NCBI RefSeq assembly: GCF_009708035.1
Contig: NZ_WMBQ01000002.1
Location: 806,001-870,000, forward strand
Source of the DNA: Hyphomicrobium album
GTDB taxonomy: Bacteria > Pseudomonadota > Alphaproteobacteria > Rhizobiales > Hyphomicrobiaceae
DNA length: 64,000 nt
Direction of reading: 5' to 3'
The stretch's first letter is position 1. Every line of letters starts with the position of its first letter. Below, one piece after another: positions 52,035 to 61,373 of the stretch. A model generated the notes under the pieces. The model saw only the letters and a program-made list of their open reading frames with translations. It ran no database searches and was not told the origin of the DNA. A program made the translations under genes and the position numbers.

Positions 52035-53561
52035 ATGGACTATCGGGGGCCTGACCTTGATCTGAGGACGTCGCGCTGGAGCGCCGCCTCGACCGACCCC
52101 AGCAGCTGGCGCGAGGCGAACGCCGCGCCGGCGCCACAGCCTGCGCCTGTTCCCGCGCGGCAGGTCGGCCAGCGCTCAAGCCCGATCTGGGTGGACGAGA
52201 CGCTGCTCGCCTGCGCCAATCACGCCTACGACGTGGCACTCGCCTACCGCTCGGCCGAGGTGCGGCTGGAGCATCTCTTGCTCGCCATGACGCGGGTGGA
52301 GCCCGCTGGCGTCGCGCTGGAGGCGCGCGGCGTGCGCGTCGCCTCGCTGCGCCGTGACTGTGCCGTCGCCATCGCCGGCGATCCGCCGGCACCGGGCGCC
52401 GAGGGCGCCACCCCGCGCCGCTCGCCCGAGCTGGAAGACGTGCTGCGCCTCGCCGCCTCGCGCGCCGCCCACGCCGGTCGTGCGGCCGGTGTCGACGACG
52501 TCGTGCAGGCGCTGGGCGAGGTGGGTGGCGATCTTCCCGGGGCCGATCTCGTCGTGCGGCATTTCCCGCGCTCGCGGGATTTCTGGGGCTCGCTCGGACC
52601 CTCGCGTGCCGACGGCGATCGCCCCCTGTCAATTAGCGGCGCACCGATGCAGGGCCCGGGTGTCGACCAGGCCGTCGTGCAGCGCCTGTTCGAACGTCTC
52701 TCCGACATGGAACGCGGCTTCGCCGACCGTCTCGCCGCGCTCGAGGCGGCGCTGGCGCGCCAGCACGTGCCGGCGCACACCGATCTGTCGCCGCTCGACA
52801 GCCGCCTCTCGGCCATCGAGAGCGCGCTGCACGCGCGCGTGAACGGCGACGCGGGGCTCGCTTTCGACGCCGGATTCGCCGACCGCCTGGCGACGATCGA
52901 GGCGGCGATCGCCACCGAGCGTTCGGAGCGCGCCAGCGCCATCACCGCATTGTCGGACGAAATTTCCGGGGTGCGCAGCGCCGTTCGGCTTGCCGCGCAG
53001 AACAGCGAGGCGGCGCAATCGGCGCTCACCGAGCAATTGCAGCAGATCGCCGCCACGCTCGATCAGCAGCGCTTCGATCTCGGCGGCGGCACCGGCGATC
53101 GGGTGGCGGCCATCGAGCAGGCGCTCGAGGCGCAAAGCCAGCGGCTGACGGAGGCGCAGGCCGTCTACAGCGCCGAGCTCGCGGAGGTGCACGAGGCGCT
53201 GATGAAGATCGGCGCCAACCACCAGACGCTCGCCGGCGCCATCGACAACTGGCGCAGCAACGACTCCGGCGAGATCCACCTCATCAACGCGCGCATCGGC
53301 GCGGTGCACGAGGACGGCGGCAAGCGATTGGCGGCGATCGAGAAGCTGTGCGCCGACGTCGAGACGCTGTCGCACTTGGTGCTCGACGATCGCACGCGCC
53401 AGCGGGGCAGCTTCAAGCGCTGGCTGCTCGGCACCGAGGACTGGGTGAAGGCGAGCTGGCGTCCACCGGCCATTCCGCGGCCGTCTCGGCCAAAATGGAC
53501 GCGCGTCGGATGGCGGCTGCCGTTCAGCAAGCGGCGCAACGGCATCAGCACCAACGGCTAG
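52035..53561 (+). CDS. Clp-N-like domain fused to coiled coil, no ATPase
   Basis: A 508-residue soluble protein. After a disordered start, residues about 55-165 resemble a ClpA/ClpB N-domain pair: LACANHAYDVALAYRSAEVR, LEHLLLAMTRVEP, LEDVLRLAASRAAH and VDDVVQAL. A variable linker leads to repeated coiled coils (FADRLAALEAALARQ, FADRLATIEAAIATE, DRVAAIEQALEAQ), then a basic tail. There is no Walker motif, so it may be an adaptor or scaffold. GAGGAG is upstream of ATG 52035; a GTG at 52026 is also possible. It is convergent with the FAD oxidase across a repeat element. Confidence 0.75.
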   Translation: MDYRGPDLDLRTSRWSAASTDPSSWREANAAPAPQPAPVPARQVGQRSSPIWVDETLLACANHAYDVALAYRSAEVRLEHLLLAMTRVEPAGVALEARGVRVASLRRDCAVAIAGDPPAPGAEGATPRRSPELEDVLRLAASRAAHAGRAAGVDDVVQALGEVGGDLPGADLVVRHFPRSRDFWGSLGPSRADGDRPLSISGAPMQGPGVDQAVVQRLFERLSDMERGFADRLAALEAALARQHVPAHTDLSPLDSRLSAIESALHARVNGDAGLAFDAGFADRLATIEAAIATERSERASAITALSDEISGVRSAVRLAAQNSEAAQSALTEQLQQIAATLDQQRFDLGGGTGDRVAAIEQALEAQSQRLTEAQAVYSAELAEVHEALMKIGANHQTLAGAIDNWRSNDSGEIHLINARIGAVHEDGGKRLAAIEKLCADVETLSHLVLDDRTRQRGSFKRWLLGTEDWVKASWRPPAIPRPSRPKWTRVGWRLPFSKRRNGISTNG

Positions 53562-53578
53562 CCCCGGATTCGGGTTCA

Positions 53579-53715
53579 CCCCCTCACCCGGAAGCTCATT
53601 TGCATTCGCTTCCGACCTCTCCCCATGGGAGAGGTTAAGGGTTGCGCTACACTAACCTCTCCCCGCTGGGGAGAGGTCGCCGCGGCATGCAGAGCATGCG
53701 CGGCGGGTGAGGGGG
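53579..53715. repeat. Palindromic repeat element 1 (137 bases, 12-base terminal inverted repeats)
   Basis: Ends CCCCCTCACCCG (53579-53590) and CGGGTGAGGGGG (53704-53715) are perfect inverted repeats. Inside are GGAAGC/GCTTCC arms, CCTCTCCC-CAT-GGGAGAGG (53616-53634) and CCTCTCCCC-GCT-GGGGAGAGG (53656-53676). It lies in the convergent gap of two genes and shares its design with the element at 55307-55458. Confidence 0.85.
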
Positions 53716-53729
53716 CACTAGCCGGACTC

Positions 53730-55115
53730 TTAGAGAAGCTTGCCGGGATTGAGGATGCCGTGCGGATCGAGCGCCGCCTTGATCTTGCGCATCAGCGCGA
53801 TCTCGAGCGGGCTCTTGAAGCGCAACAGCTCGCGCCGCTTCAGCTGGCCAATGCCGTGCTCGGCCGAGATCGAGCCCGATAGCGCGCCGACCACGTCGTG
53901 CACCGCTCCCGCCATCTCGCTCCACAGCGCGAGGAACGCGGCTTTATCCATGCCGGCGGGCTGCGTGACATTGAAATGCACGTTGCCGTCGCCGAAGTGG
54001 CCGAACGCCACCGGCCGCGCGCCGGGGCACACGCGCTCGACCGTCGCGGATGCCGCGGCGATGAACTCGGGGATGCGCGCTACCGGCACCGACACGTCGT
54101 GCTTGATGCTGCCACCCTCGTGCCGCTGCGCTTCCGACGCGGTCTCGCGCAGCCGCCACAACGCCTGCGCCTGCGCCAGACTGGCGGCGACGACGGCGTC
54201 GGTGACGAGGCCCTGCTCGCTCGCCTCCGTAAGTAGGCGCTGCAGCGTCGCATCGGCGAGGCCGCCGGTCTCGGGGCTGGAGATTTCGAGCAGCACGTAC
54301 CACGCCGCAGGCGTGCGCAGCGGCAGCTTGCTGTTCGGAATGTGTCGCGTGACGAGCTCGAGCGTGACGCGGCTCATGAACTCGAATGCCGTCAGCCCAG
54401 CGTGCCCGCGCGCCTCGGCGAGGCGGAAGAGTCTGGCGACCGCGTCGATGTCGGGGAGGGCGGCGAGGGCGACGGCGGTTTCGGCCGGCCGCGGATAGAG
54501 TTTCAGCGCCGCGGCGGTGATGACGCCGAGCGTGCCTTCCGAGCCGACGAACAGGTCGCGCAAATCGTAGCCGGTGTTGTCCTTCTTCAGCGTGCGCAGG
54601 CCGTCCCACACCTGCCCGTCGGCCGTCACCACTTCCACACCGAGCGTCAGCGCGCGCGCGTTGCCGTAGGCGAGCACACCCGTGCCGCCGGCGTTGGTCG
54701 CCAGCGCGCCGCCGATCTGGCAGCTCGCTTCCGACGCAAGGCTCAGCGGAAAGAGGCGGTCGACGCGGGCTGCGGCTTCCTGCGCCGCGGCGAGCGTCAC
54801 GCCGGCCTCGACGATCATCGTGCCGCCTTGCGCATCGACGGCGCGCACGCGGTCGAGGCGCGACAGCGACAGAACGATTTCGCTGCCGTCCGGTGACGGC
54901 GTCTGTCCGCCGACCAGGCCGGTGTTGCCGCCCTGCGGGACGACGCCGATGCGCGCCTCGTTGGCGATCGCCAGGATCTCCGCCACCTCGCGCGTCGAGG
55001 CGGGCCGCAGGACCAGCGGCGTCTTGCCGACGTAGAGGCCGCGCAACTCGTGCAGGTAGGGTGATTGGGCGTCGGGGTCGGCGATGGCGTGCGCGCTGCC
55101 GACGATCTCGACCAT
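53730..55115 (-). CDS. FAD-linked oxidase, D-2-hydroxyglutarate/D-lactate dehydrogenase type
   Basis: A flavoprotein of about 461 residues. An FAD-binding PCMH domain (PQGGNTGLVGGQTP, SLASEASCQIGGALATNAGG, VGSEGTLGVITAAALKLYP) precedes the FAD-oxidase C domain with AFGHFGDGNVHFNV, SISAEHGIGQLKR and the terminal NPGKLL. The motif set fits D-2-hydroxyacid dehydrogenases of the D2HGDH/GlcD/Dld group; electron acceptor unknown. The start is uncertain: the frame is open to a TTG at 55253, but ATG 55115 is the first ATG before the conserved part. Both sides are flanked by palindromic elements. Confidence 0.87.
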   Translation of the reverse strand: MVEIVGSAHAIADPDAQSPYLHELRGLYVGKTPLVLRPASTREVAEILAIANEARIGVVPQGGNTGLVGGQTPSPDGSEIVLSLSRLDRVRAVDAQGGTMIVEAGVTLAAAQEAAARVDRLFPLSLASEASCQIGGALATNAGGTGVLAYGNARALTLGVEVVTADGQVWDGLRTLKKDNTGYDLRDLFVGSEGTLGVITAAALKLYPRPAETAVALAALPDIDAVARLFRLAEARGHAGLTAFEFMSRVTLELVTRHIPNSKLPLRTPAAWYVLLEISSPETGGLADATLQRLLTEASEQGLVTDAVVAASLAQAQALWRLRETASEAQRHEGGSIKHDVSVPVARIPEFIAAASATVERVCPGARPVAFGHFGDGNVHFNVTQPAGMDKAAFLALWSEMAGAVHDVVGALSGSISAEHGIGQLKRRELLRFKSPLEIALMRKIKAALDPHGILNPGKLL

Positions 55116-55306
55116 GCGCGCCAACGCCCGCTCGCGGATGCTCGCGGCGGTCGTGGTCTGCCTGTCGTCGGTGCGCGTGTTGGACAAGGGGGTTGGCTTT
55201 GGGTTGCGATTTTCAACAACTGAACTGTTGCCGGAAATGGCCAATTCCAGCAACTCGCCCGTGAAAAATCGTCTCCTAAACGTGTGCGCCAGGTCGAGAC
55301 TGCTTC

Positions 55307-55458
55307 CCCCCTCACCCGGAAGCGATCGTTTGATCGCTTCCGACCTCTCCCCAATTGGGAGAGGTTAGGGGGGTGCTCACCACGGCCACGGAGCCCGCCT
55401 CTCCCGAGTGGGGAGAGGCCGACGCGATATGCGCGAGCATGAGCGGCGGGTGAGGGGG
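55307..55458. repeat. Palindromic repeat element 2 (152 bases, same termini as element 1)
   Basis: Ends CCCCCTCACCCG (55307-55318) and CGGGTGAGGGGG (55447-55458) are identical to those of element 1 and in the same orientation. Inside are GGAAGCGATC-GTTT-GATCGCTTCC (55318-55341), and CCTCTCCC/GGGAGAGG arms. It lies between the FAD oxidase start and the tsaC stop on the minus strand. Confidence 0.85.
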
Positions 55459-55475
55459 CTCACTCTGATCGGTGA

Positions 55476-56432
55476 CTAGCGCGGGGCGGCGGCGCGGCGC
55501 AGGCGGTCGTTGATGGCTTCGCCGAGCCCGTCCTGCGGAATCGGCATCACGGCGATAGCGGTGGCGCCGGCCGCATCGAGCGCGCGCAACGCCGCGAACA
55601 GGTTGGCCGCCGCCTCTGTGAGGTCGCCCGCCGGGCTCAAGTTGATCACCGGGCCGCCGGCCGCCGGGAGGGGTTCACCGAAGGCCAGCAGCGCCTCGCC
55701 GGGGCGCACGTGGTGCACGTCGAGGCGGACGTGCGCCTGGGGCGCGTAGTGGCTGGCGAGCTGGCCGGGGGCGCTCGGCCGCGCGTCGTCCTCCACGTGC
55801 GCACGCACCACCTCGTCGCCGAGCACAGCCGCGATCGTCTCGACCGCGATCGCGCCCGGACGCAGCAGAATCGGCAAATCACCGCGCGCATCGATGATGG
55901 TCGACTCCAGCCCGTACGCGGTGGGGCCGCCGTCGAGGATCATCGCCACCTTGTCGCCGAGGTCGGCGGCGACGTGCGCCGCCTGCGTCGGGCTGACGTG
56001 GCCGGAGCGGTTGGCGGAGGGTGCGGCGAGCGGCCGGCCGACCTCCTTCAGCAGCGCCCGCGCCACCGGATGATCGGGCGCGCGCACGGCGAGCGTGTCG
56101 AGCCCCCCGGTGACGAGATCGGAAAGCTCGCAGTTGGGCAGCTTGTCGAGCACCAGCGTCAGCGGCCCCGGCCAGAAGGCGTCGATCAGCCGCCTCGCCA
56201 GGGTCGTGAGAACCGCATGCCGGCCGGCGCCGCCGAGGTCGAGCACGTGCACGATGAGCGGATTGAAGCCCGGGCGGCCCTTGGCGGCGAAGACCTGCGC
56301 CACGGCCTGGCCGTTGGTGGCGTCGGCGCCCAGCCCGTAGACGGTCTCGGTGGGGAAGGCGACGAGCTTACCCGCGCGCAGCAACGCGGCTGCGCGGGCG
56401 ATGGTGTCGTCGGTGGCTTTCGCTATGGGCAT
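55476..56432 (-). CDS. L-threonylcarbamoyladenylate synthase (Sua5/TsaC type)
   Basis: A 318-residue enzyme that makes threonylcarbamoyl-AMP from threonine, bicarbonate and ATP for the t6A37 tRNA modification. The YrdC domain has VAFPTETVYGLGADA, AAKGRPGFNPLIVH, DLVTGGLDTLAVRAP, and PLAAPSANRSGHVSP; the C-terminal Sua5 domain begins around residue 205 (SAPGQLASHYAPQA, LLAFGEPLPAAGG). The two-domain length is the Sua5 form. It ends just after the second palindromic element. Confidence 0.95.
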   Translation of the reverse strand: MPIAKATDDTIARAAALLRAGKLVAFPTETVYGLGADATNGQAVAQVFAAKGRPGFNPLIVHVLDLGGAGRHAVLTTLARRLIDAFWPGPLTLVLDKLPNCELSDLVTGGLDTLAVRAPDHPVARALLKEVGRPLAAPSANRSGHVSPTQAAHVAADLGDKVAMILDGGPTAYGLESTIIDARGDLPILLRPGAIAVETIAAVLGDEVVRAHVEDDARPSAPGQLASHYAPQAHVRLDVHHVRPGEALLAFGEPLPAAGGPVINLSPAGDLTEAAANLFAALRALDAAGATAIAVMPIPQDGLGEAINDRLRRAAAPR

Positions 56433-56599
56433 GTGCTCGGCCTCGATCGGCGGAGCACTCTTACTCGCTCGGACCGAAGCGTGGCGAGCGAAACGCGTCC
56501 AAGTCCACGAATTCCGCTTTTTTTTGGGGCTCCGGTCGGCCCTTCTAACTACCGCCCCGGACCGCCGGGACCGAGTGCGCGGAATCTGAGGGGCGGAAC

Positions 56600-56624
56600 G
56601 ACGCGGCGGCCAGGCCGCCGCGTC
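56600..56624 (-). terminator. Hairpin after the esterase gene
   Basis: Perfect 11-bp stem GACGCGGCGGC / GCCGCCGCGTC with a 3-base loop, 12 bases after the minus-strand esterase stop. There is no U tract. Confidence 0.55.
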
Positions 56625-56636
56625 GCTGTCTCGCCG

Positions 56637-57680
56637 CTAGTTCGTCACCGCGTCGAGGTGCCGGCGGATGCCGTCACTCGCCTGGCCGATCGCGGCCTCG
56701 GTCGAGGGCACATGGCGCAGCGCGTTGAGCAGCACAAAATCGTGGATCGTGCCGTTGTAGCGAATCGCCTCGACATTCACGCCCGCCTCTTTCAGCTTGC
56801 GGGCGTAGGCCTCGCCCTCGTCGCGGAGCGGATCGTTCTCCGCGGTGATGACGAGCGCCGGGGGCAGGTTCCCGAGCTGGTCGATGCCAGCCCGCAACGG
56901 CGACACGTACGGATTGTCGCGAGTCTTAGCGTCGGGGGCATACAGGTCCCAGCCATACTTCATGAAAGCACGGGCGAGGAAGCGGCCCGAGCCATACTCC
57001 TTGTACGACCTCGTATCGACGCTGGCGTCGGTCGCCGGAATGAACAGCACCTGGTAGCTTATCTTGGGTCCTTGGCGGTCCTTGCTCATCAAGGCGAGCG
57101 CGGCGGCCATGTTACCGCCGACCGAATTTCCCGCGACAGCAAGACGGGTGCCGTCGGCGCCAATCTCGTCGGCATGCTCGGCAACCCACTTGAGCGCCGC
57201 ATAGGACTCTTCAAGCTGCGTTGGAAACTTCGCTTCCGGGAGCGGGGTGTATTCGACGAATACCCCAATCTGTCCCGATCCGACGACGAGATCGCGCAGC
57301 AGGCGCTGATGGTTGGCGAAATTGCCGACGATCCAAACGCCTCCGTGGATGAACAGCAGCACGCCCGGTTTGCCGGTCACTCGCTCGGGCTTCATGATGT
57401 ACAGCTTCACGCTGTGGCCATCCTGGCTGACGGTCCGCTCGGTCACCGTCACGCCCGACATGTCGACCTTCGTCTGCGACTGCAGCCCGGTAATGACGTC
57501 CTGGGGCTTCGGTTGCGGCAGCTGCCAGAACGGGCTGCTGTCCTTGTTGATCTTGGCTAAGAATGACCGCACCTCGGGGTCGATGCGCTGGTCGGTGGCG
57601 GCGTCCGGTGACGCTGAGGCAATCTGAGTCATCATGTTGGCTCCAAGGAATATGGCGATAAGTTTTGCAAGGCGGTTCAT
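56637..57680 (-). CDS. Secreted alpha/beta hydrolase (HSL-like esterase)
   Basis: A 347-residue exported esterase. Signal segment LAKLIAIFLGANMMTQIASA; then FIHGGVWIVGN (the oxyanion HGG[GV] motif), AVAGNSVGGNMAAALAL with the nucleophile Ser, ENDPLRDEGEAY with the Asp and IHDFVLLNAL with the His. This is the hormone-sensitive lipase family layout. The GNSVGG elbow replaces the commoner GDSAGG. GGAGAG precedes ATG 57680. Substrate is unknown. Confidence 0.9.
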   Translation of the reverse strand: MNRLAKLIAIFLGANMMTQIASASPDAATDQRIDPEVRSFLAKINKDSSPFWQLPQPKPQDVITGLQSQTKVDMSGVTVTERTVSQDGHSVKLYIMKPERVTGKPGVLLFIHGGVWIVGNFANHQRLLRDLVVGSGQIGVFVEYTPLPEAKFPTQLEESYAALKWVAEHADEIGADGTRLAVAGNSVGGNMAAALALMSKDRQGPKISYQVLFIPATDASVDTRSYKEYGSGRFLARAFMKYGWDLYAPDAKTRDNPYVSPLRAGIDQLGNLPPALVITAENDPLRDEGEAYARKLKEAGVNVEAIRYNGTIHDFVLLNALRHVPSTEAAIGQASDGIRRHLDAVTN

Positions 57681-57884
57681 CGAACTCTCCAGTGCGGGGC
57701 CCATGGTCGGACTGGGCGGCTAACGCGCTGATTTTGTTCGCGGCGAGAAATAGAAAAAGCTTGCGGCGCTGAACGAGCTGTTTGGCGGCAACGAACTAAG
57801 CGCGTGGCGGCGACTCGTCGTGTTCCCGGGCTGAATTCTGTCCAAAGGGCGTGTAAAGTCGGGGTCCGGAAGCGGGGACCCGAC

Positions 57885-59426
57885 ATGCGCCTCTCTTTAG
57901 CGTTCCAACATGGCCTGATGCGCGCTGCATGCGCGGCGCTGCTGCTGGCGGCTGCCGTGCCGGCCGCCCACGCCAACTGGCTGTCGCGCCTCGCCCGGGT
58001 CGGCGGCGAGGCCGGCGAAGTTGGGGCGGTAGGCGCGAAGACGGCGCGCATCGGTGTCGTCGAGCTGGAGCGGGCGGCGACGCACATCAAGACGCTGCCG
58101 GCGAGCGGCAAGGGCGCAGCGGTGCTCGCCGCGCACGCGACGCCCGAGGGCCACTGGAAGTTCGTCAACCGCGACGGCGAGGTGTTCACCGCCGCGACGC
58201 CGGAGGAATTGCAGCGCGTCGTGCCGACGCTGCTGCCCGAGGCCGGCTCCGGCGGCAAGCTCGGCATCTATCTCTCCGAGGACACGCTCTATCGCGACCG
58301 GGCGATGCTGAAGGACCTGCCGCCCGACGCCGACCTGCACGTCGTGGTCGGCCGCGACAGCTATCGCCTCATCGCCCGGGCCGAGGCCGGGACGAGCACG
58401 CTGTTCGCCGCGGTGCGTCCGCACCTCATGCTCGACGTGCGCGAGCGCGCGCTGTTCGACGAGGCGATCGCCCAGCTCGAGCGGCCGCTGTCGCGCTCGC
58501 AAATCCGAACGCTGGCGCTGGAGCCGGGCGGGCCGGGCACGCTGTCGTCCTATCCGCGGCTCGATGCGGAGACGAAGGCGGCGCTGGTCGATGCCGTCGA
58601 TCCGGCGTCGCTTGCCGCATCGTTGCCATCCATTCGCGGGCAGACCGTGCTCGTCACCGGACGCATCGACGACAACCTTCTCTATTTCCGGCCTACGTCG
58701 GGAGCGGAGCAGAGCCTGAAGCTCTCCGACCTCACGCGCGCGGCGGCCGACAACGATGTCAACCTCGTCATCCTGCAGACGGACGCGCCGCGCCAGCCGG
58801 GCGGACGCAACTGGTTCTGGCAGCGCATCGCCGTCGACGGGCTCGACGACGCGCTGAAGCGCGCCAAGTTCGGCGACTTCCTCGACGCGCTCGGGGCGGC
58901 GAACGGCGAGTTCCGCGTCAGCGTGCAGCGGGAAGGGTCGGGGCGCGTGGCGCTGCGCGCCGTGCCGGCCGAAGGCAACGCGCAGCCGATCACGGGCATC
59001 GTCGGCGACCTGTGGACGAGCACCGTTTCCAGCATTACCGGCAACGTGGTGACGACGGCGGTGGAGGTGCACGCGCGCGACGAGGAGCGGCAGCAGGAGC
59101 TCGACCGCCGCATCGTGCCGGGCATTTCGTCCTGGTTTCAGCTTTCCTATCTCTACGGGCTCGTCACCGGTGTGCTCGGCTGGCCCGTGGCGAGCAGCTG
59201 GTTCGCGCGCCTGTGGCCCAAAGAGCAGCGTGAGGAGTACGCCGGCGCCGCCGGCTATCGTGCGGCGCAGGCGGCTCGGTTTCTAGCGTTCCTGTTCGTG
59301 TTTCTGCCGATTGTCGGGACGGCCGCCTTCGTCGTCTTGCTGCTCCAGCAGATGTGGGCGCTCATCACGTGGCCGATCCGCGCCGTGCGCTGGCTGTTCG
59401 CGCGCGCCGAAGCGCCTGCCGGCTGA
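57885..59426 (+). CDS. Exported or membrane protein of unknown function
   Basis: A 513-residue protein: signal peptide (AACAALLLAAAVPAAHA), a long soluble part with an alternating beta/alpha pattern (RIGVVELERAATHIKTLPA, LYRDRAMLKDLPPDADLHVVVGRDSYRLI, NDVNLVILQTDAPRQPGG), and a C-terminal membrane helix (FLAFLFVFLPIVGTAAFVVLLL). I do not recognise the family. The two short repeats of V-L-V-T/VVV-GR strands suggest a Rossmann-like or Toprim-like fold, not proven. ATG 57885 is chosen because the signal peptide starts there. It ends three bases before the SDR gene. Confidence 0.75.
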   Translation: MRLSLAFQHGLMRAACAALLLAAAVPAAHANWLSRLARVGGEAGEVGAVGAKTARIGVVELERAATHIKTLPASGKGAAVLAAHATPEGHWKFVNRDGEVFTAATPEELQRVVPTLLPEAGSGGKLGIYLSEDTLYRDRAMLKDLPPDADLHVVVGRDSYRLIARAEAGTSTLFAAVRPHLMLDVRERALFDEAIAQLERPLSRSQIRTLALEPGGPGTLSSYPRLDAETKAALVDAVDPASLAASLPSIRGQTVLVTGRIDDNLLYFRPTSGAEQSLKLSDLTRAAADNDVNLVILQTDAPRQPGGRNWFWQRIAVDGLDDALKRAKFGDFLDALGAANGEFRVSVQREGSGRVALRAVPAEGNAQPITGIVGDLWTSTVSSITGNVVTTAVEVHARDEERQQELDRRIVPGISSWFQLSYLYGLVTGVLGWPVASSWFARLWPKEQREEYAGAAGYRAAQAARFLAFLFVFLPIVGTAAFVVLLLQQMWALITWPIRAVRWLFARAEAPAG

Positions 59427-59429
59427 CCT

Positions 59430-60320
59430 ATGGCGGACCTTGCGGGCAAGACGCTGTTCATCACCGGCGCCAGCCGCGGCATCGGCCTCGCCATCGCCAA
59501 GCGCGCGGCGCGCGACGGCGCCAACGTCGCCATCGTCGCCAAGACGCAGGAGCCGCATCCGAAGCTCGAAGGGACCATCGAGACGGCGGCGGAGGAGGTG
59601 CGCGCCGCCGGCGGCAAGGCGCTGGCGCTGGCGTGCGACATCCGCAACGAGGAGGAGATCGCGACCGCGGTGGCGGCGACCGTCGAGACGTTCGGCGGCA
59701 TCGACATCTGCGTCAACAACGCCAGCGCGCTGTCGCTCAGCGCTATCGAGGCGACGACAGCGAAGCGCATTGACTTGATGCTGGGCGTCAACACGCGCGG
59801 CACGCTGCTCGTCACCAAGGCGTGCGTGCCGCATTTGCGCAAGGCACCGAACCCGCACGTGCTGACGCTGTCGCCGCCCCTGACCTTGAAGCCCGAATGG
59901 TTCGCGCATCGCGTCGCCTACGCCATCGCCAAGTACGGCATGAGCCTCGCGGTGCTGGGATTGGCGGAGGAATTGAAGGCCGACGGCATCGCCGTGAACG
60001 CGCTGTGGCCGCGTACGACCATCGCCACCGCGGCGATCCGCAACGTGCTCGGCGGCGACGCGGTGGTGCGCATGAGCCGGACGCCGGACATCGTCGCCGA
60101 CGCGGCGCATCTGGTGTTCTGCCAGCCGGCCAAGAGCTTCTCCGGCCGCTTCCTCATCGACGACAGCTTTCTGTACGAGACCGGCGGCGTCACCGACTTC
60201 AGGCACTACAGCGTCGTGCCCGGCACCCCGCTGGCTCCCGATTTCTTCGTTCCGGGTGAGCCGCCCCCGCCGCCCGGCGTTAAGATCGCTGCGCTGTCCA
60301 TCGCCGACCTGAAGCTTTAA
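59430..60320 (+). CDS. SDR oxidoreductase, HSDL2-like
   Basis: A 296-residue short-chain dehydrogenase with the TGASRGIGLAIA cofactor motif, AIVAKTQEPHPKLEGTI, NNASALSLSAIE, catalytic YAIAKYGMS, and VNALWPRTTIATAAI. The PHPKLEGTI insert and the DDSFLYETGG end are typical of the hydroxysteroid dehydrogenase-like 2 group, thought to act on lipids. The start is three bases after the preceding stop, so the two may be co-translated. Confidence 0.9.
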   Translation: MADLAGKTLFITGASRGIGLAIAKRAARDGANVAIVAKTQEPHPKLEGTIETAAEEVRAAGGKALALACDIRNEEEIATAVAATVETFGGIDICVNNASALSLSAIEATTAKRIDLMLGVNTRGTLLVTKACVPHLRKAPNPHVLTLSPPLTLKPEWFAHRVAYAIAKYGMSLAVLGLAEELKADGIAVNALWPRTTIATAAIRNVLGGDAVVRMSRTPDIVADAAHLVFCQPAKSFSGRFLIDDSFLYETGGVTDFRHYSVVPGTPLAPDFFVPGEPPPPPGVKIAALSIADLKL

Positions 60321-60399
60321 CGCTGCCCCGCGTTGCCCTTTCGGGCGCGTGCGCTAGCATGGTCGCGGCAGAACCCGAACAGACGCTGAAAGCGCAAGC

Positions 60400-61344
60400 A
60401 TGGCGACGCTCCTCCTCACGCATCCCTCCTTCGTCGAGCACGACACCGGCGTCGGGCACCCCGAGCGCCCCGATCGCATGCGCGCCATCGACAAGGTGCT
60501 GGCGCACGAGATTTTTTCCGGGCTCGTGCGCGAGGAAGCGCCGCTGCGCGACGACGTCGAGGAGCAGATCCTGCTGGCGCACCCGAAGGCGCACCTCGAA
60601 AAGATGCGCGCGATCGCCGCCCGTCCGCTCGCGCATCCGACCCATATCGACGGCGACACGGTCGTCTCCGCCGGCACCTGGGAGGCGGCGCGACGCGCCG
60701 TCGGCGCCGGGCTGGCGGCGGTCGACGCCGTCATCGAGGGCAAGGCCGCCAACGCCTTCTGCCAGGTGCGCCCGCCGGGCCATCACGCCGAGTCCGATCG
60801 CGCCATGGGCTTCTGCCTGTTCTCGAACGCCGCCATCGCCGGGCTCTATGCGCGCGCCAAGCACGGGGCCGAGCGCGTCGCGGTCGTCGATTTCGACGTG
60901 CATCACGGCAACGGCACGCAGGACATCTTCTGGTCCGACAAGGACTTGTTCTACGCTTCCACCCACGAGATGCCCCTGTTTCCGGGCACCGGCGCGGTGA
61001 ACGAGCGTGGCGTCGGCAACATCCACAATGCGCCTCTCCGGGCACGGGACGGTGGCGAGCAGTTCCGCGAGGCGGTCGAATCGCGCATCCTTCCGGCACT
61101 GCACAACTTCGGCCCGGACATCCTCATCGTCTCGGCCGGGTTCGACGCCCATCAGGCCGACCCGCTGGCGAATTTGCGGCTGGTCGAGGCCGACTATCTG
61201 TGGGTGACGGAGAAGCTCGCTGGCATCGCGCAGCGGCACTCTAATGGCCGCATTGTCTCGATGCTCGAAGGTGGCTACGACCTCAATGCGCTGGCGCGCT
61301 CGACGGCCGTTCACGTCAAAGCGCTCATGGACGCCGGATCGTAG
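60400..61344 (+). CDS. Histone deacetylase family protein
   Basis: A 314-residue arginase/deacetylase-fold amidohydrolase. Motifs: GHPERPDRM near the N-terminus, [15 protein letters not shown] with the catalytic His pair, [16 protein letters not shown] and the zinc Asp/His, [16 protein letters not shown] with the second zinc Asp, and SMLEGGYDL. In bacteria these act on acetylated small amines (acetylpolyamine or acetoin-type). The neighbours xseB and dxs are conserved in this order in Hyphomicrobiales and point to shared transcription rather than a common pathway. Confidence 0.93.
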   Translation: MATLLLTHPSFVEHDTGVGHPERPDRMRAIDKVLAHEIFSGLVREEAPLRDDVEEQILLAHPKAHLEKMRAIAARPLAHPTHIDGDTVVSAGTWEAARRAVGAGLAAVDAVIEGKAANAFCQVRPPGHHAESDRAMGFCLFSNAAIAGLYARAKHGAERVAVVDFDVHHGNGTQDIFWSDKDLFYASTHEMPLFPGTGAVNERGVGNIHNAPLRARDGGEQFREAVESRILPALHNFGPDILIVSAGFDAHQADPLANLRLVEADYLWVTEKLAGIAQRHSNGRIVSMLEGGYDLNALARSTAVHVKALMDAGS

Positions 61345-61373
61345 CTTCGCAACGGCAGGGCATTGGACGCAGC

